DNA from: Tessaracoccus sp. SD287
GTDB taxonomy: Bacteria > Actinomycetota > Actinomycetes > Propionibacteriales > Propionibacteriaceae
Direction: 5' to 3'
NCBI RefSeq assembly: GCF_017355265.1
Contig: NZ_JADIJQ010000009.1
Coordinates: 1-64,000, forward strand
Length of the DNA: 64,000 nt
Shown in pieces: positions 44,697 to 51,407 of this stretch. Both the position numbers and the translations under genes were made by a program. The notes beneath the pieces are model-generated. The model saw nothing but the letters and a program-made list of their open reading frames with translations, searched no databases and had not been told where the DNA came from. Each line of letters starts with the position of its first letter. Position 1 is the stretch's first letter.

Positions 44697-45938
44697 GTGG
44701 AACGAACACCAGGACGTCTGCGGGTACGCGCCGCCCTGATGTCCTGCCTGCTCGTCCTGGGCGGCGTCCTGCTGCCGGCACCCCCGGCCCGCGCGGTCGA
44801 GCGCGCCCCATGCCTGGAGGCCGGCAATGTCTGGGTGGTCGTCCAGCCCGACCAGGATTCCTCGTGGACGGGCTGCGCCACCGAGTTCTCCACCGGACTG
44901 GCGGCACTGACCAGCGCCGGCTTCAGCACCGACGGCGAGCCGGTGTTCACCAGGATCAATGGCCACCCGGCCACCGCCGACGGCTTGCACTACTGGTCCT
45001 ACTGGCATGCCACTCCCGACGCCCGGGGCACGTTCACCGGGTTCGTCTACTCCCAGGACAATCCCAGCGTGTCGCGTCCCGAGCCGGGCAGCATCCAGGT
45101 GTGGACCTACGCCAGCCTCGAGGCGTCGGCGACCGACGCGATGCCGACGGTCACCCTGCCGAGCCCCCGACCGCCGACGACCTTCGGTGACCAGGACGGC
45201 AACGGGCAGGCCGACCTGATGGCGATGACCAGGTCGGGGGCGTTGCTGCAGTACGGCGTCCGCGGGGGTCACCTGTCGGAGCCCTTCACCGCCGGCCGGG
45301 GCTGGCAGGACTACGACTGGGTCGCCAACGTTCCCGACCTGGACGGGGACGACGTCACCGAACTCGCCGGACGCCGCAAGGACGGCTCCCTGTGGTTGCT
45401 GCGTGGTCTGACCGGCGGCGCCTATGCCGCGGCGGTGCAGGTCGGTGCCGGCTGGGACGACCTGTCACTGCTGACCGTGCTCGACGACATCACCGGCGAC
45501 GGACTGCCCGAACTGGTGGCCCGCGACAGCGACGGTGAACTGATCCGCTACTCCTTCACCGCCGACAGTCTTGGGGGCCGATACCTGGTGGGTGCGGCCG
45601 TGATCGGCAGGAACTGGACGGGCATCCGGATGGCCGCGACCGTCGGTGACTGCAGCGGCGACCAGGTGCCCGACCTGCTCGCCGTCGACCAGCACGGCGC
45701 CCTGCCGCGCTACAGCATTGCCGGTGGCCGGATCGTCGCGGTCCACCGGGTCGGACGCAACTGGCAGGGCATGGGCATCCTGACCTCGCCCGGTGACCTG
45801 ACCCGGGACGGCCGCCGCGACCTGGTCGCGCTGCGCAGCGACGGCACCGTGTGGGCCTACCCGCACCAGGGGAATGCCAGGTGGGGCGCGATCCGGCAAC
45901 TCGGCGTCGGCCTGACCGACGTCGTCGGGCTCGCCTGA
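44697..45938 (+). CDS. Exported FG-GAP/VCBS-like beta-propeller protein
   Basis: 413 aa. A signal peptide (ALMSCLLVLGGVLLPAPPARA) ends near residue 34. A Cys-containing domain follows (GNVWVVVQPDQ, GCATEFSTGLAALTSAGF), then from ~165 five repeats of about 50 residues, each with a DxDGxxDL-type calcium-binding-like turn (DQDGNGQADLMA, DLDGDDVTELAG, DITGDGLPELVA, DCSGDQVPDLLA, DLTRDGRRDLVA). Such repeats build beta-propellers found in surface adhesins and hydrolases. There is no cell-wall anchor, so it is probably secreted. GTG 44697 has GAGGGGCAAGGACT upstream. Role unknown. Confidence 0.75.
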   Translation: MERTPGRLRVRAALMSCLLVLGGVLLPAPPARAVERAPCLEAGNVWVVVQPDQDSSWTGCATEFSTGLAALTSAGFSTDGEPVFTRINGHPATADGLHYWSYWHATPDARGTFTGFVYSQDNPSVSRPEPGSIQVWTYASLEASATDAMPTVTLPSPRPPTTFGDQDGNGQADLMAMTRSGALLQYGVRGGHLSEPFTAGRGWQDYDWVANVPDLDGDDVTELAGRRKDGSLWLLRGLTGGAYAAAVQVGAGWDDLSLLTVLDDITGDGLPELVARDSDGELIRYSFTADSLGGRYLVGAAVIGRNWTGIRMAATVGDCSGDQVPDLLAVDQHGALPRYSIAGGRIVAVHRVGRNWQGMGILTSPGDLTRDGRRDLVALRSDGTVWAYPHQGNARWGAIRQLGVGLTDVVGLA

Positions 45939-45947
45939 GCCACGTGG

Positions 45948-45953
45948 CAGGCT
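45948..45953 (+). promoter_or_regulatory. -10-like element CAGGCT before the GroEL-apical-like gene
   Basis: CAGGCT ends six bases before ATG 45960, matching the spacing of the leaderless genes here, but its first base differs from the TANNNT consensus. Confidence 0.35.
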
Positions 45954-45959
45954 GGTGTC

Positions 45960-46634
45960 ATGGACGGCACACTCGGGGTGGTCATCATCTTGGTCGTCGG
46001 CATCACCCTGCTGGTGGTCGCGGCCCTGGCGGACTGGCGCTCCCGGCGACGGCTGGACGCCGCCCTGCAGCAGGCTCCCGACCGTGGCCCCGCCATGGCC
46101 GATGCGCCCGTCCCGCGCTACCTGCCCGAACCCAGCCCCGATGAGCGGCCCCGCCTTCATCCGCTGACCAGCCAGGAGCAGGCCGACCTCAACGCCGAGC
46201 TGGCCACCGACCAGTTGCGCACCGTGGCGGCCACCCTGGCCGATGCTCGGCTCGCCACCACCACCGACCCCCAGCGCGCGATCATCCGCGGCCCCCTGGT
46301 GATGGTCTGCCCCGAGGGCGTCGGCAGCCTGCGCGAAGTCCTCGACACGCTGAATCGCGCCTCCCAGCAGAAGTCGGGAATCGTCCTGGTCGCCCCCAGC
46401 TTCGACGCCGAGGTACTGGACGTGATGAGCATCAACGTCGACCGGGGCATCCTGGAGGCGCTGCCGCTGCGCGCCGACGAGGACACCTGCGCCCAGATCG
46501 CCGGATTGACCGGCGCCACCGGGGTGCCGCGGGCCGACCTGCAGGCCGGCTACCTGCCGCACTCCGTCTACGGACGGGCCCTGCTGGTGGTCGCCGGGCT
46601 GGACCAGACCGTCCTGGTCGCACCCCCCGCCTGA
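45960..46634 (+). CDS. Membrane-anchored protein with a GroEL apical-domain-like fold
   Basis: 224 aa. Residues 5-25 form one transmembrane helix followed by RSRRR, so the body is probably cytosolic. A Pro-rich linker and a helix reach to about 108. Residues ~112-220 run parallel to the chaperonin apical domain: GPLVMVCPEGVGSLREVL corresponds to the PLLIIAEDVEGEAL region, GIVLVAPSF and later ILEALPLR to the V.AVK.PGF strands, DTCAQIAGLTGA to the DIAxLTGG helix, and YGRALLVVAGLDQTVLV to the LGxAKxVxxxKDxTxI end. The equatorial ATPase and intermediate domains are absent. This is similarity by eye and unconfirmed. It could tether or bind unfolded clients at the membrane, which is speculation. 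Confidence 0.55.
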   Translation: MDGTLGVVIILVVGITLLVVAALADWRSRRRLDAALQQAPDRGPAMADAPVPRYLPEPSPDERPRLHPLTSQEQADLNAELATDQLRTVAATLADARLATTTDPQRAIIRGPLVMVCPEGVGSLREVLDTLNRASQQKSGIVLVAPSFDAEVLDVMSINVDRGILEALPLRADEDTCAQIAGLTGATGVPRADLQAGYLPHSVYGRALLVVAGLDQTVLVAPPA

Positions 46635-46656
46635 GTGCGCAACTGTGAATGCGCAC
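46635..46656 (+). terminator. Hairpin after the GroEL-apical-like gene
   Basis: GTGCGCA (46635-46641) pairs perfectly with TGCGCAC (46650-46656) directly after the stop codon. No U-run follows, so termination is plausible only. Confidence 0.5.
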
Positions 46657-46898
46657 CTGAACTGTCAAGTGAGGGTTCAGGGCTGGCGCACACATTCTGA
46701 GAAGGCCTGCTCAGGAATGCCACGTCGCCTGCTTGGTGGCGTGCGACCCAGTGGCTTGTGAAGCCACTCACATCACTGTTTTGGCTTGTCACGGCCGGTT
46801 CCACGAAGGCTCGACACTACTCAATGGCATCCACGTAATTTCACCCATGGCATTTTCGGAAATGCTTGGCAAACCCGGTCGTCGCCCAGTCACTGGTC
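46657..46898. other. Intergenic region with a perfect 8-bp dyad
   Basis: No gene is seen in this relatively AT-rich stretch upstream of the SH3/M15 gene. It contains the dyad AGTGGCTT-GTG-AAGCCACT at 46750-46768, about 130 nt before the promoter, which could be an operator or a small hairpin. Confidence 0.4.
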
Positions 46899-46927
46899 TT
46901 GAAGCGGTTCCCGGACGCGCCTAGATT
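46899..46927 (+). promoter_or_regulatory. Promoter of the SH3/M15 cell-wall gene
   Basis: TTGAAG (46899-46904) and TAGATT (46922-46927) are 17 bases apart. Transcription should start near 46934, giving a leader of about 114 nt. Confidence 0.65.
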
Positions 46928-46933
46928 CCCCAC

Positions 46934-47047
46934 GTCGGCGGACTGCCGCGCAGGCGTGGGGGCAACCCCGGGGAAGACGCCTGGCGGTCCGCCCGACACA
47001 TCCATCCATGTGTGGGGCCCGGGAAGGCCCCCAACCCGGGAGAAGCT
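46934..47047 (+). ncRNA. Structured 5' leader, candidate cis-regulatory RNA
   Basis: The predicted leader starts with GTCGGCGGAC, which pairs with GTCCGCCCGAC (46987-46997, one bulge) to close a domain. Inside, CCGC-g-CAGGCGT pairs with ACGCCTG-GCGG, and GGGG-GCAA-CCCC caps it with a GNRA tetraloop. Next is CACAT/ATGTG (46997-47012). Then GGGGCC (47014-47019) can pair with GGCCCC (47026-47031), or instead CCCGGG (47018-47023) can pair with CCCGGG (47035-47040), which contains the GGG of the ribosome-binding site. The two pairings exclude each other, as in a riboswitch. The cell-wall target recalls c-di-AMP (ydaO) switches, but I cannot match that consensus. Confidence 0.5.
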
Positions 47048-48439
47048 GTGAAATTCACCAGGAGGATGCAAGTAGGTGCTGCCGCCGTCGCGGTCACCAG
47101 CTCGCTGGCCATCGGTACCATCGCGTTGAGCCCCTCGGCCATCGCCAACTACGGGGCGGTGACCGCCACCACCGCCGTGAACATCCGCACGTCACCGAAC
47201 ACCGGGTCATCGATCCTCGGCGTCCTGCACAAGGGCCAGCGCCTGACCCAGGTCGGTGCCATGAAGTACGGCTTCGTCCCGGTGAAATTTGGTTCGACCA
47301 CCGCCTACGTCTCGGCCAATTACCTGGCTGGCGCCAAGGCCAGCGACGCCAGCACTGGTACCGCCCCGGGGGCCAAGGGCGACGTGTTCACCTCCGAGCC
47401 GCTGAACGTCCGTAGCGGCCCGGGCATCAAGTACTCCATCCACGCCACCCTGGCCAAGGGCTCAAAGGTCGAGCGCACCGGCCTGGTCTCGGGCGGGTTC
47501 ACCCAGATCTTCTTCTCCACCGGACGCGCCTGGGTCTCCACGACCTACCTGAGCGCCGCGCAGCCCTCGACCAAGACCATCGCCACCACGGGTTCGGTCA
47601 AGTCCAGTGCCAGCCTGATGGTGCGCAACCAGACCGGGCGAGGCATCGCCAGCATGGGTGACATCCCGCCCGGCAGCGTGCTGCCCAGCACCGGCAACAA
47701 GGCCGGCTACCTGACCGAGGTCGTCTGGCGTGGACAGCGCGTGTGGGTGACCACCGCCTACATCCACAAGGTCGGGCAGGTCCCGACCGCAGAGCCCGAG
47801 GCCCTGCCCCAGGAGATCGGCACCCGGTACGCCACCGAGACCGTCAACGTCCGCTCTGGCCCCGGAACCTCGTACTCGACGGTCGCCAGCTTGGCCAAGG
47901 ACTCCGCCGTGCGGATCACCGGCACCATCACCAGCGGGTTCGCCCAGATCAACTTCAACGGCGCCACCCGCTGGGTCTCGGCCGCCTACCTGTCCAGCAC
48001 CCAGGGCGGCGCGGACACCGGTGGCGGCAGCACCGGTGGTGGGAACACCGGCGGCAGCGGACCCATTGACCTGACCGGCTCCATCGGGCTGAACGGGCTC
48101 AACGCGTCGACCCGCAACATCGTCAACGTGGTGGCCTCGCGCTTTGGAGTGACCACCTTCTACGGTGTGCGCCCCGACTCACTGCCCGACCACCCGAGCG
48201 GCCACGCCGTCGACATCATGCTGCCGAAGTGGAACACCGCCGCCGGCAAGGCCAGGGGCTGGGACATCGCCAACTACCTTCGGGCCAACGCCTCCTCGCT
48301 GAACATCCAGTACCTGATCTTCGACCAGAAGATCTGGAACGTGTCCCGCGACAAGGAGGGGTGGCGGGCGATGGCTGACCGCGGCAACTCCACGGCCAAC
48401 CACAAGGACCACGTCCACGTCACCACCAAGGGGCTGTGA
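47048..48439 (+). CDS. Secreted SH3-repeat protein with M15-like peptidase domain
   Basis: 463 aa. A signal peptide (MQVGAAAVAVTSSLAIGTIALS...) ends near residue 35. Bacterial SH3 domains start at ~42 (AVNIRTSPNTGSSILG) and ~117 (LNVRSGPGIKYSIHA). A diverged one follows at ~182 (SLMVRNQTGRG) and another at ~265 (VNVRSGPGTSYSTVA). A Gly/Thr linker leads to a C-terminal M15/ARB_07466-type domain with zinc-site motifs SGHAVDIM and HKDHVHV. It probably binds and cleaves peptidoglycan peptides. GTG 47048 has GGGAG five bases upstream, and that site can be hidden by the leader RNA. Transcription is probably from the promoter at 46899-46927. Confidence 0.85.
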   Translation: MKFTRRMQVGAAAVAVTSSLAIGTIALSPSAIANYGAVTATTAVNIRTSPNTGSSILGVLHKGQRLTQVGAMKYGFVPVKFGSTTAYVSANYLAGAKASDASTGTAPGAKGDVFTSEPLNVRSGPGIKYSIHATLAKGSKVERTGLVSGGFTQIFFSTGRAWVSTTYLSAAQPSTKTIATTGSVKSSASLMVRNQTGRGIASMGDIPPGSVLPSTGNKAGYLTEVVWRGQRVWVTTAYIHKVGQVPTAEPEALPQEIGTRYATETVNVRSGPGTSYSTVASLAKDSAVRITGTITSGFAQINFNGATRWVSAAYLSSTQGGADTGGGSTGGGNTGGSGPIDLTGSIGLNGLNASTRNIVNVVASRFGVTTFYGVRPDSLPDHPSGHAVDIMLPKWNTAAGKARGWDIANYLRANASSLNIQYLIFDQKIWNVSRDKEGWRAMADRGNSTANHKDHVHVTTKGL

Positions 48440-48464
48440 CCTGGCCTGGTGGCACCAGGGGCGC

Positions 48465-48660
48465 AATGTCCGGTCGCCGCGACGGTTCGAGCGCACATCG
48501 TGGCGCTGCGGGCACAATGTCCGGTCGCCGCGACGTTTCGAGCGCACATCCTGGCGCTGCGGGCAGAATGTCCGGTCGGTCGGCGGTTCGCGAGGTACTT
48601 CGTGACGCTGCGGGCACAATGTCCGGTCGGCCGGCGTTTTGGGGGGCGGGCCGGATGTCC
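48465..48660. repeat. Tandem repeat, 51-bp period, about 3.8 copies
   Basis: The phrase AATGTCCGGTCG recurs at 48465, 48516, 48567 and 48618, exactly 51 bases apart. Copies 1 and 2 are nearly identical across the whole unit; copies 3 and 4 diverge after the first 13-20 bases. The array fills the space between the SH3/M15 gene and tRNA-Glu. Because 51 is divisible by three, open frames run through it on both strands, but with no start signal or family likeness. I read it as a non-coding VNTR/MIRU-like array. Confidence 0.85.
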
Positions 48661-48679
48661 ACTATGCTTCTGCAGTCGC

Positions 48680-48752
48680 GTCCCCATCGTTTAGCGGCCT
48701 AGGACACCGCCCTTTCAAGGCGGCAGCGCGGGTTCGAATCCCGTTGGGGATA
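48680..48752 (+). tRNA. tRNA-Glu (anticodon TTC)
   Basis: 73 nt. GTCCCCA pairs with TGGGGAT in the acceptor (one G:T at the end), discriminator A. The anticodon loop CTTTCAA sits on CCGCC/GGCGG, and the T-arm is GCGGG-TTCGAAT-CCCGT. It precedes tRNA-Asp and tRNA-Phe, the usual actinobacterial Glu-Asp-Phe order. Confidence 0.96.
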
Positions 48753-48759
48753 CCACGGC

Positions 48760-48792
48760 AACTGCCGGAACCAGTCACTGGTTCCGGCAGTT
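48760..48792 (+). terminator. 16-bp perfect palindrome after tRNA-Glu
   Basis: AACTGCCGGAACCAGT (48760-48775) is mirrored exactly at 48777-48792 around one base, 8 nt after the tRNA. A strong hairpin with only a short T-rich follow-up (TTCTG), it is a likely terminator for tRNA-Glu. Confidence 0.7.
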
Positions 48793-48872
48793 CTGCCTCT
48801 CGGGCAGGACGGTCGCCACTCACCTTCCAAACCGGGTGCGACAAGGCATTACACCGGGTCGATGGGCTCGAT

Positions 48873-48901
48873 TTCACAACCACGGGCAATGTCGGTATAG
48901 T
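48873..48901 (+). promoter_or_regulatory. Promoter of tRNA-Asp(-Phe)
   Basis: TTCACA (48873-48878) and TATAGT (48896-48901) are separated by exactly 17 bases, 44 nt before tRNA-Asp. Confidence 0.6.
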
Positions 48902-48945
48902 TTCTCAAGCTGCCTCACAGAGACAGCAAGCCTCTGGGCCCACAA

Positions 48946-49019
48946 GGCCCCGTAGCGCAGTTGGTTAGCGCGCCGCCCTGTCACGGCGGAGGTCGCGGGT
49001 TCGAGTCCCGTCGGGGTCG
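48946..49019 (+). tRNA. tRNA-Asp (anticodon GTC)
   Basis: 74 nt. GGCCCCG pairs with CGGGGTC, discriminator G. The anticodon loop is CTGTCAC on the CCGCC/GGCGG stem, and the T-arm is GCGGG-TTCGAGT-CCCGT. Confidence 0.96.
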
Positions 49020-49022
49020 CTG

Positions 49023-49050
49023 AAGCGGTGATGGTCACATCACCGCTTTT
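49023..49050 (+). terminator. Intrinsic terminator after tRNA-Asp
   Basis: AAGCGGTGATG (49023-49033), loop GTCA, CATCACCGCTT (49038-49048) continues into a TTTT run: a classic rho-independent terminator only 4 nt after the tRNA. Confidence 0.85.
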
Positions 49051-49077
49051 GTGTTGGATCATCCAACACAGCAGCAC

Positions 49078-49151
49078 GGCCAGGTAGCTCAGTTGGTAGT
49101 AGCGTTCGCCTGAAAAGTGAAAGGTCGCCGGTTCGAGCCCGGCCCTGGCCA
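49078..49151 (+). tRNA. tRNA-Phe (anticodon GAA)
   Basis: 74 nt. GGCCAGG pairs with CCTGGCC, discriminator A. The anticodon loop CTGAAAA sits on TTCGC/GTGAA (one G:T), and the T-arm is GCCGG-TTCGAGC-CCGGC. The D-stem is weaker than usual (AGCTCAGTTGGTAGTAGC, three good pairs). Confidence 0.93.
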
Positions 49152-49159
49152 CAGGCAGC

Positions 49160-49291
49160 AGCCCCGGTTCGCCGGGGCTGTTTCGCGTTCTGCCCCGGTT
49201 CGCCGGGGCTGTTTCGCGTTCTGCCCCGGTTCGCCGGGGCTGTTTCGCGTTCTGCCCCGGTTCGCCGGGGGCTCTTTCGCGTTCTGCCCCG
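49160..49291 (+). repeat. Tandemly duplicated terminator-like hairpins, 31-bp period
   Basis: Starting 8 nt after tRNA-Phe, the unit GCCCCGGTTCGCCGGGGC plus CTGTTTCGC recurs at 49161, 49192, 49223 and 49254 (31-bp steps), with a broken fifth copy at 49286. Each is a 7-8-bp G/C stem (CCCCGG, TTCG loop, CCGGGG) followed by a short T-run, so each resembles a weak intrinsic terminator. The fourth copy has one extra G. Repeated stacking of terminators is unusual. Confidence 0.85.
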
Positions 49292-49306
49292 GGTCTCGAC
49301 GGGCCT

Positions 49307-49358
49307 GCCGGTGCCGTACGCTGACGAGGCCCGCCGGTGCCGTACGCTGACGAGGCCC
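49307..49358 (+). repeat. Exact 26-bp direct duplication upstream of the Q/W-rich gene
   Basis: A 26-mer (49307-49332) is repeated without change at 49333-49358. Each copy holds TACGCT (49317 and 49343), which could serve as a -10 element. The gene starts 24 nt later. Confidence 0.7.
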
Positions 49359-49381
49359 GTCCGCGCACGTGAGGAGCACCC

Positions 49382-49978
49382 ATGTCCCAGAACATGAACG
49401 ACCAGTGGGGCCAGCAGCCCGGCCCGTGGCAGCAGCAGCCTGCTCCGTGGGGCCAGCAGCCCGTGGGCCAGCCACAGGCCCAGTCGGCTCCCACGGCCGC
49501 GCCAGCTGCCCGCAACGACCTGATCAAGTCGCTGGTCATTGGTCTGGCGATGATTGTCTTCGCCGTGGTGATGCTGGTCTGGTTCGACCGACTCTTCTAC
49601 GTGCTGCCGATCTTCGGCGTGGTCATCATCATCCAGGGGCTGGTGAAGTTCCTCAAGGCGCGCAAGGACCCGGCGCCGGGCCTGGCCGCCTGGGGGGCCC
49701 AGCAGTCCTACCCCCACCAGTCGGGTCAGCAGCAGTCCCCTGCCCAGTCGGGCCAGCAGCAGTCCGGGGGCCAGGCGTGGCAGCAGCAGCCGGCCGCCCA
49801 GCCCTGGCAGCCGCCGTCCGCCGGTCAGCCCTGGCAGCCGCCGTCAGCTGGCCAGGCGTGGCAGCAGCAGCCGGCCGCCCAGCCCCAGTCAGCGGACCAG
49901 CCCTGGCAGCCGCCGTCCGCCGGCCAGCCCTGGCAGCCCCAGCACCAGCAGCCCCAGCCACCCCAGCAGTGGAACTGA
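49382..49978 (+). CDS. Q/W/P-rich small membrane protein
   Basis: 198 aa. A low-complexity N-terminus of about 45 residues (WGQQPGPWQQQPAPWGQQ) precedes two hydrophobic helices at roughly 48-88 (SLVIGLAMIVFAVVMLVWF, then VLPIFGVVIIIQGLVKFL). A tail of about 100 residues follows, built from near-repeats of QPWQPPSAG and AWQQQPAAQ. Such tails are typical of actinobacterial membrane proteins with disordered cytosolic ends. GTGAGGAGCACCC precedes ATG 49382. No known family or function is recognised. Confidence 0.75.
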   Translation: MSQNMNDQWGQQPGPWQQQPAPWGQQPVGQPQAQSAPTAAPAARNDLIKSLVIGLAMIVFAVVMLVWFDRLFYVLPIFGVVIIIQGLVKFLKARKDPAPGLAAWGAQQSYPHQSGQQQSPAQSGQQQSGGQAWQQQPAAQPWQPPSAGQPWQPPSAGQAWQQQPAAQPQSADQPWQPPSAGQPWQPQHQQPQPPQQWN

Positions 49979-50063
49979 CCGGCTGACCCCGTACACAGCG
50001 CAGCCGCCCAGACCACGATGGTCTGGGCGGCTGTGTGCTTCTGCGCCTCGAGGAGGGCCTGGG

Positions 50064-51395
50064 TCAGTCGGCGTCGGCCTCGTCGGCCTGGATGGCGGTG
50101 CGCCCCCCGCTGCGGGCCAGCATGGCAGGCGAATCGGTGACGTCGCCCTGAATACCGGTCGCCGACTTGGGCCAGGTCAGGTACCGGAAGCCCATGTTGA
50201 TCATGGCCTGAAGACGGTTGCGTCCGCCCAGCAGGCTGCGCAGGTGGACGACCACCCAGGTCAGCCAGCCGATGAAGCCGGTGATCTTCAGTTCGGGCAG
50301 CGGCCCCATGGGGGCGAGTTGGACCACGGCCGCATTGCGGGCGATGGTGGCCATGGTGCCCTGGTCAAAGTAGGCGAACGGCTCGGTGGGCTCGCCGTTG
50401 CGCACGTGGGCAATCTGCTTGGCCACGTGCTCGCCCTGCTGCAGCGCGGGCTGGGCCAGCTGCGGCAGCGGGTTCTTCTCGATCAAGGCTGCGTCGCCAA
50501 TGGCGAAGACGTCGGTGAACCCCTGGACGCGCAGGTCCTCGTCCACCAGGATGCGGCCGCCGCGACCCTGGGGCATGCCCCAGTCGGCGACGATGGGGTG
50601 GGCCCCCACCCCGGCCGCCCAGATGACCAGGTCGACGTCCATGGTGCCACCGCCCTTGAAGGTGACCTTGTCGGGTTCGACCCTCTCGATGGCGGTGCTC
50701 AGCCGCACGTCCACCCCGCGCAGGCGCAGTTCGTCAATGGTGTAGTCGCGCAGCTTCGCGTCAAAGGGTGCCAGCAGCGTGTCGCCCATTTCGACCATGA
50801 CCACCCGGAAGGCGTCAATGTGCAGCTCGGGGTACAACACGGGAAGTCCCTCGGACTTCATCTCGGCCAGGGCACCGGCCATCTCGACGCCCGTCGGGCC
50901 GCCGCCGACGATGGCCACCGTGAAGCGGCGGTCGGGGTCCTTGGCGCTGGCCAGGTGCTCCAGCCCGCTGAAGATGATGTCGCGCACCTCGATCGCGGCG
51001 GCGCGGGTGTAGATGGATCGGGTGTGCTCGGCCGCCCCCTCGATGCCGAAGTACCCGGCGCCCACGCCCTGGGACAGCACCAGGTAGTCGTAGGGCAGGT
51101 CATCGCCGCGGCTGACCTGGACGGTCTTGTTCTGGGTGTCGATCCCGGTCACGGTGCCACGGCGGAAGTGTCCGAGGTGGTGCTTCTTGTTGCTGACGAA
51201 CCTGCGCAGGGCGTAGGTGATGTCGCCGGGGTTCAGACCCCCGGTGGCCACCTGGTACAGCAATGGCTGGAAGGTCGTGTACGGGTGCCGGTCCACGAGG
51301 GTGACGTGGAATCCGGCATCGGTCAGCTTCGTCGTCGCGCTCAGGCCGGCGAAACCGCCCCCGACCACGACAACGCGTCCCAAATTGTTCGGCAT
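50064..51395 (-). CDS. ndh: Type II NADH dehydrogenase (NDH-2)
   Basis: 443 aa, a single-subunit, non-pumping FAD enzyme that passes electrons from NADH to menaquinone at the inner membrane face. Seen: the FAD site VVVVGGGFAGLSATTKL at the N-terminus, HPYTTFQPLLYQVATGGL, the NADH site VAIVGGGPTGVEMAGAL near 165, and VFAIGDAALI with the quinone-site segment after it. A C-terminal amphipathic or hydrophobic stretch (FIGWLTWVVVHLRSLLGG) anchors it. It starts six bases after GATAAT, probably leaderless. NDH-1 and NDH-2 in the same region give a pumping/non-pumping choice. Confidence 0.92.
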   Translation of the reverse strand: MPNNLGRVVVVGGGFAGLSATTKLTDAGFHVTLVDRHPYTTFQPLLYQVATGGLNPGDITYALRRFVSNKKHHLGHFRRGTVTGIDTQNKTVQVSRGDDLPYDYLVLSQGVGAGYFGIEGAAEHTRSIYTRAAAIEVRDIIFSGLEHLASAKDPDRRFTVAIVGGGPTGVEMAGALAEMKSEGLPVLYPELHIDAFRVVMVEMGDTLLAPFDAKLRDYTIDELRLRGVDVRLSTAIERVEPDKVTFKGGGTMDVDLVIWAAGVGAHPIVADWGMPQGRGGRILVDEDLRVQGFTDVFAIGDAALIEKNPLPQLAQPALQQGEHVAKQIAHVRNGEPTEPFAYFDQGTMATIARNAAVVQLAPMGPLPELKITGFIGWLTWVVVHLRSLLGGRNRLQAMINMGFRYLTWPKSATGIQGDVTDSPAMLARSGGRTAIQADEADAD

Positions 51396-51401
51396 GAGTG
51401 A

Positions 51402-51407
51402 ATTATC
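51402..51407 (-). promoter_or_regulatory. -10 element GATAAT of ndh
   Basis: Minus-strand GATAAT ends six bases before ATG 51395. Confidence 0.5.

Noticed and set aside
46934-47047. Calling the leader a c-di-AMP (ydaO/yuaA) riboswitch
   Set aside because: The target type fits, but I could not align the conserved core with confidence. It is left as an unclassified structured leader.
48440-48700. Open frames on both strands through the 51-bp repeats
   Set aside because: They exist because the period is a multiple of three. No start signals, no family likeness, and the frames run into tRNA-Glu.
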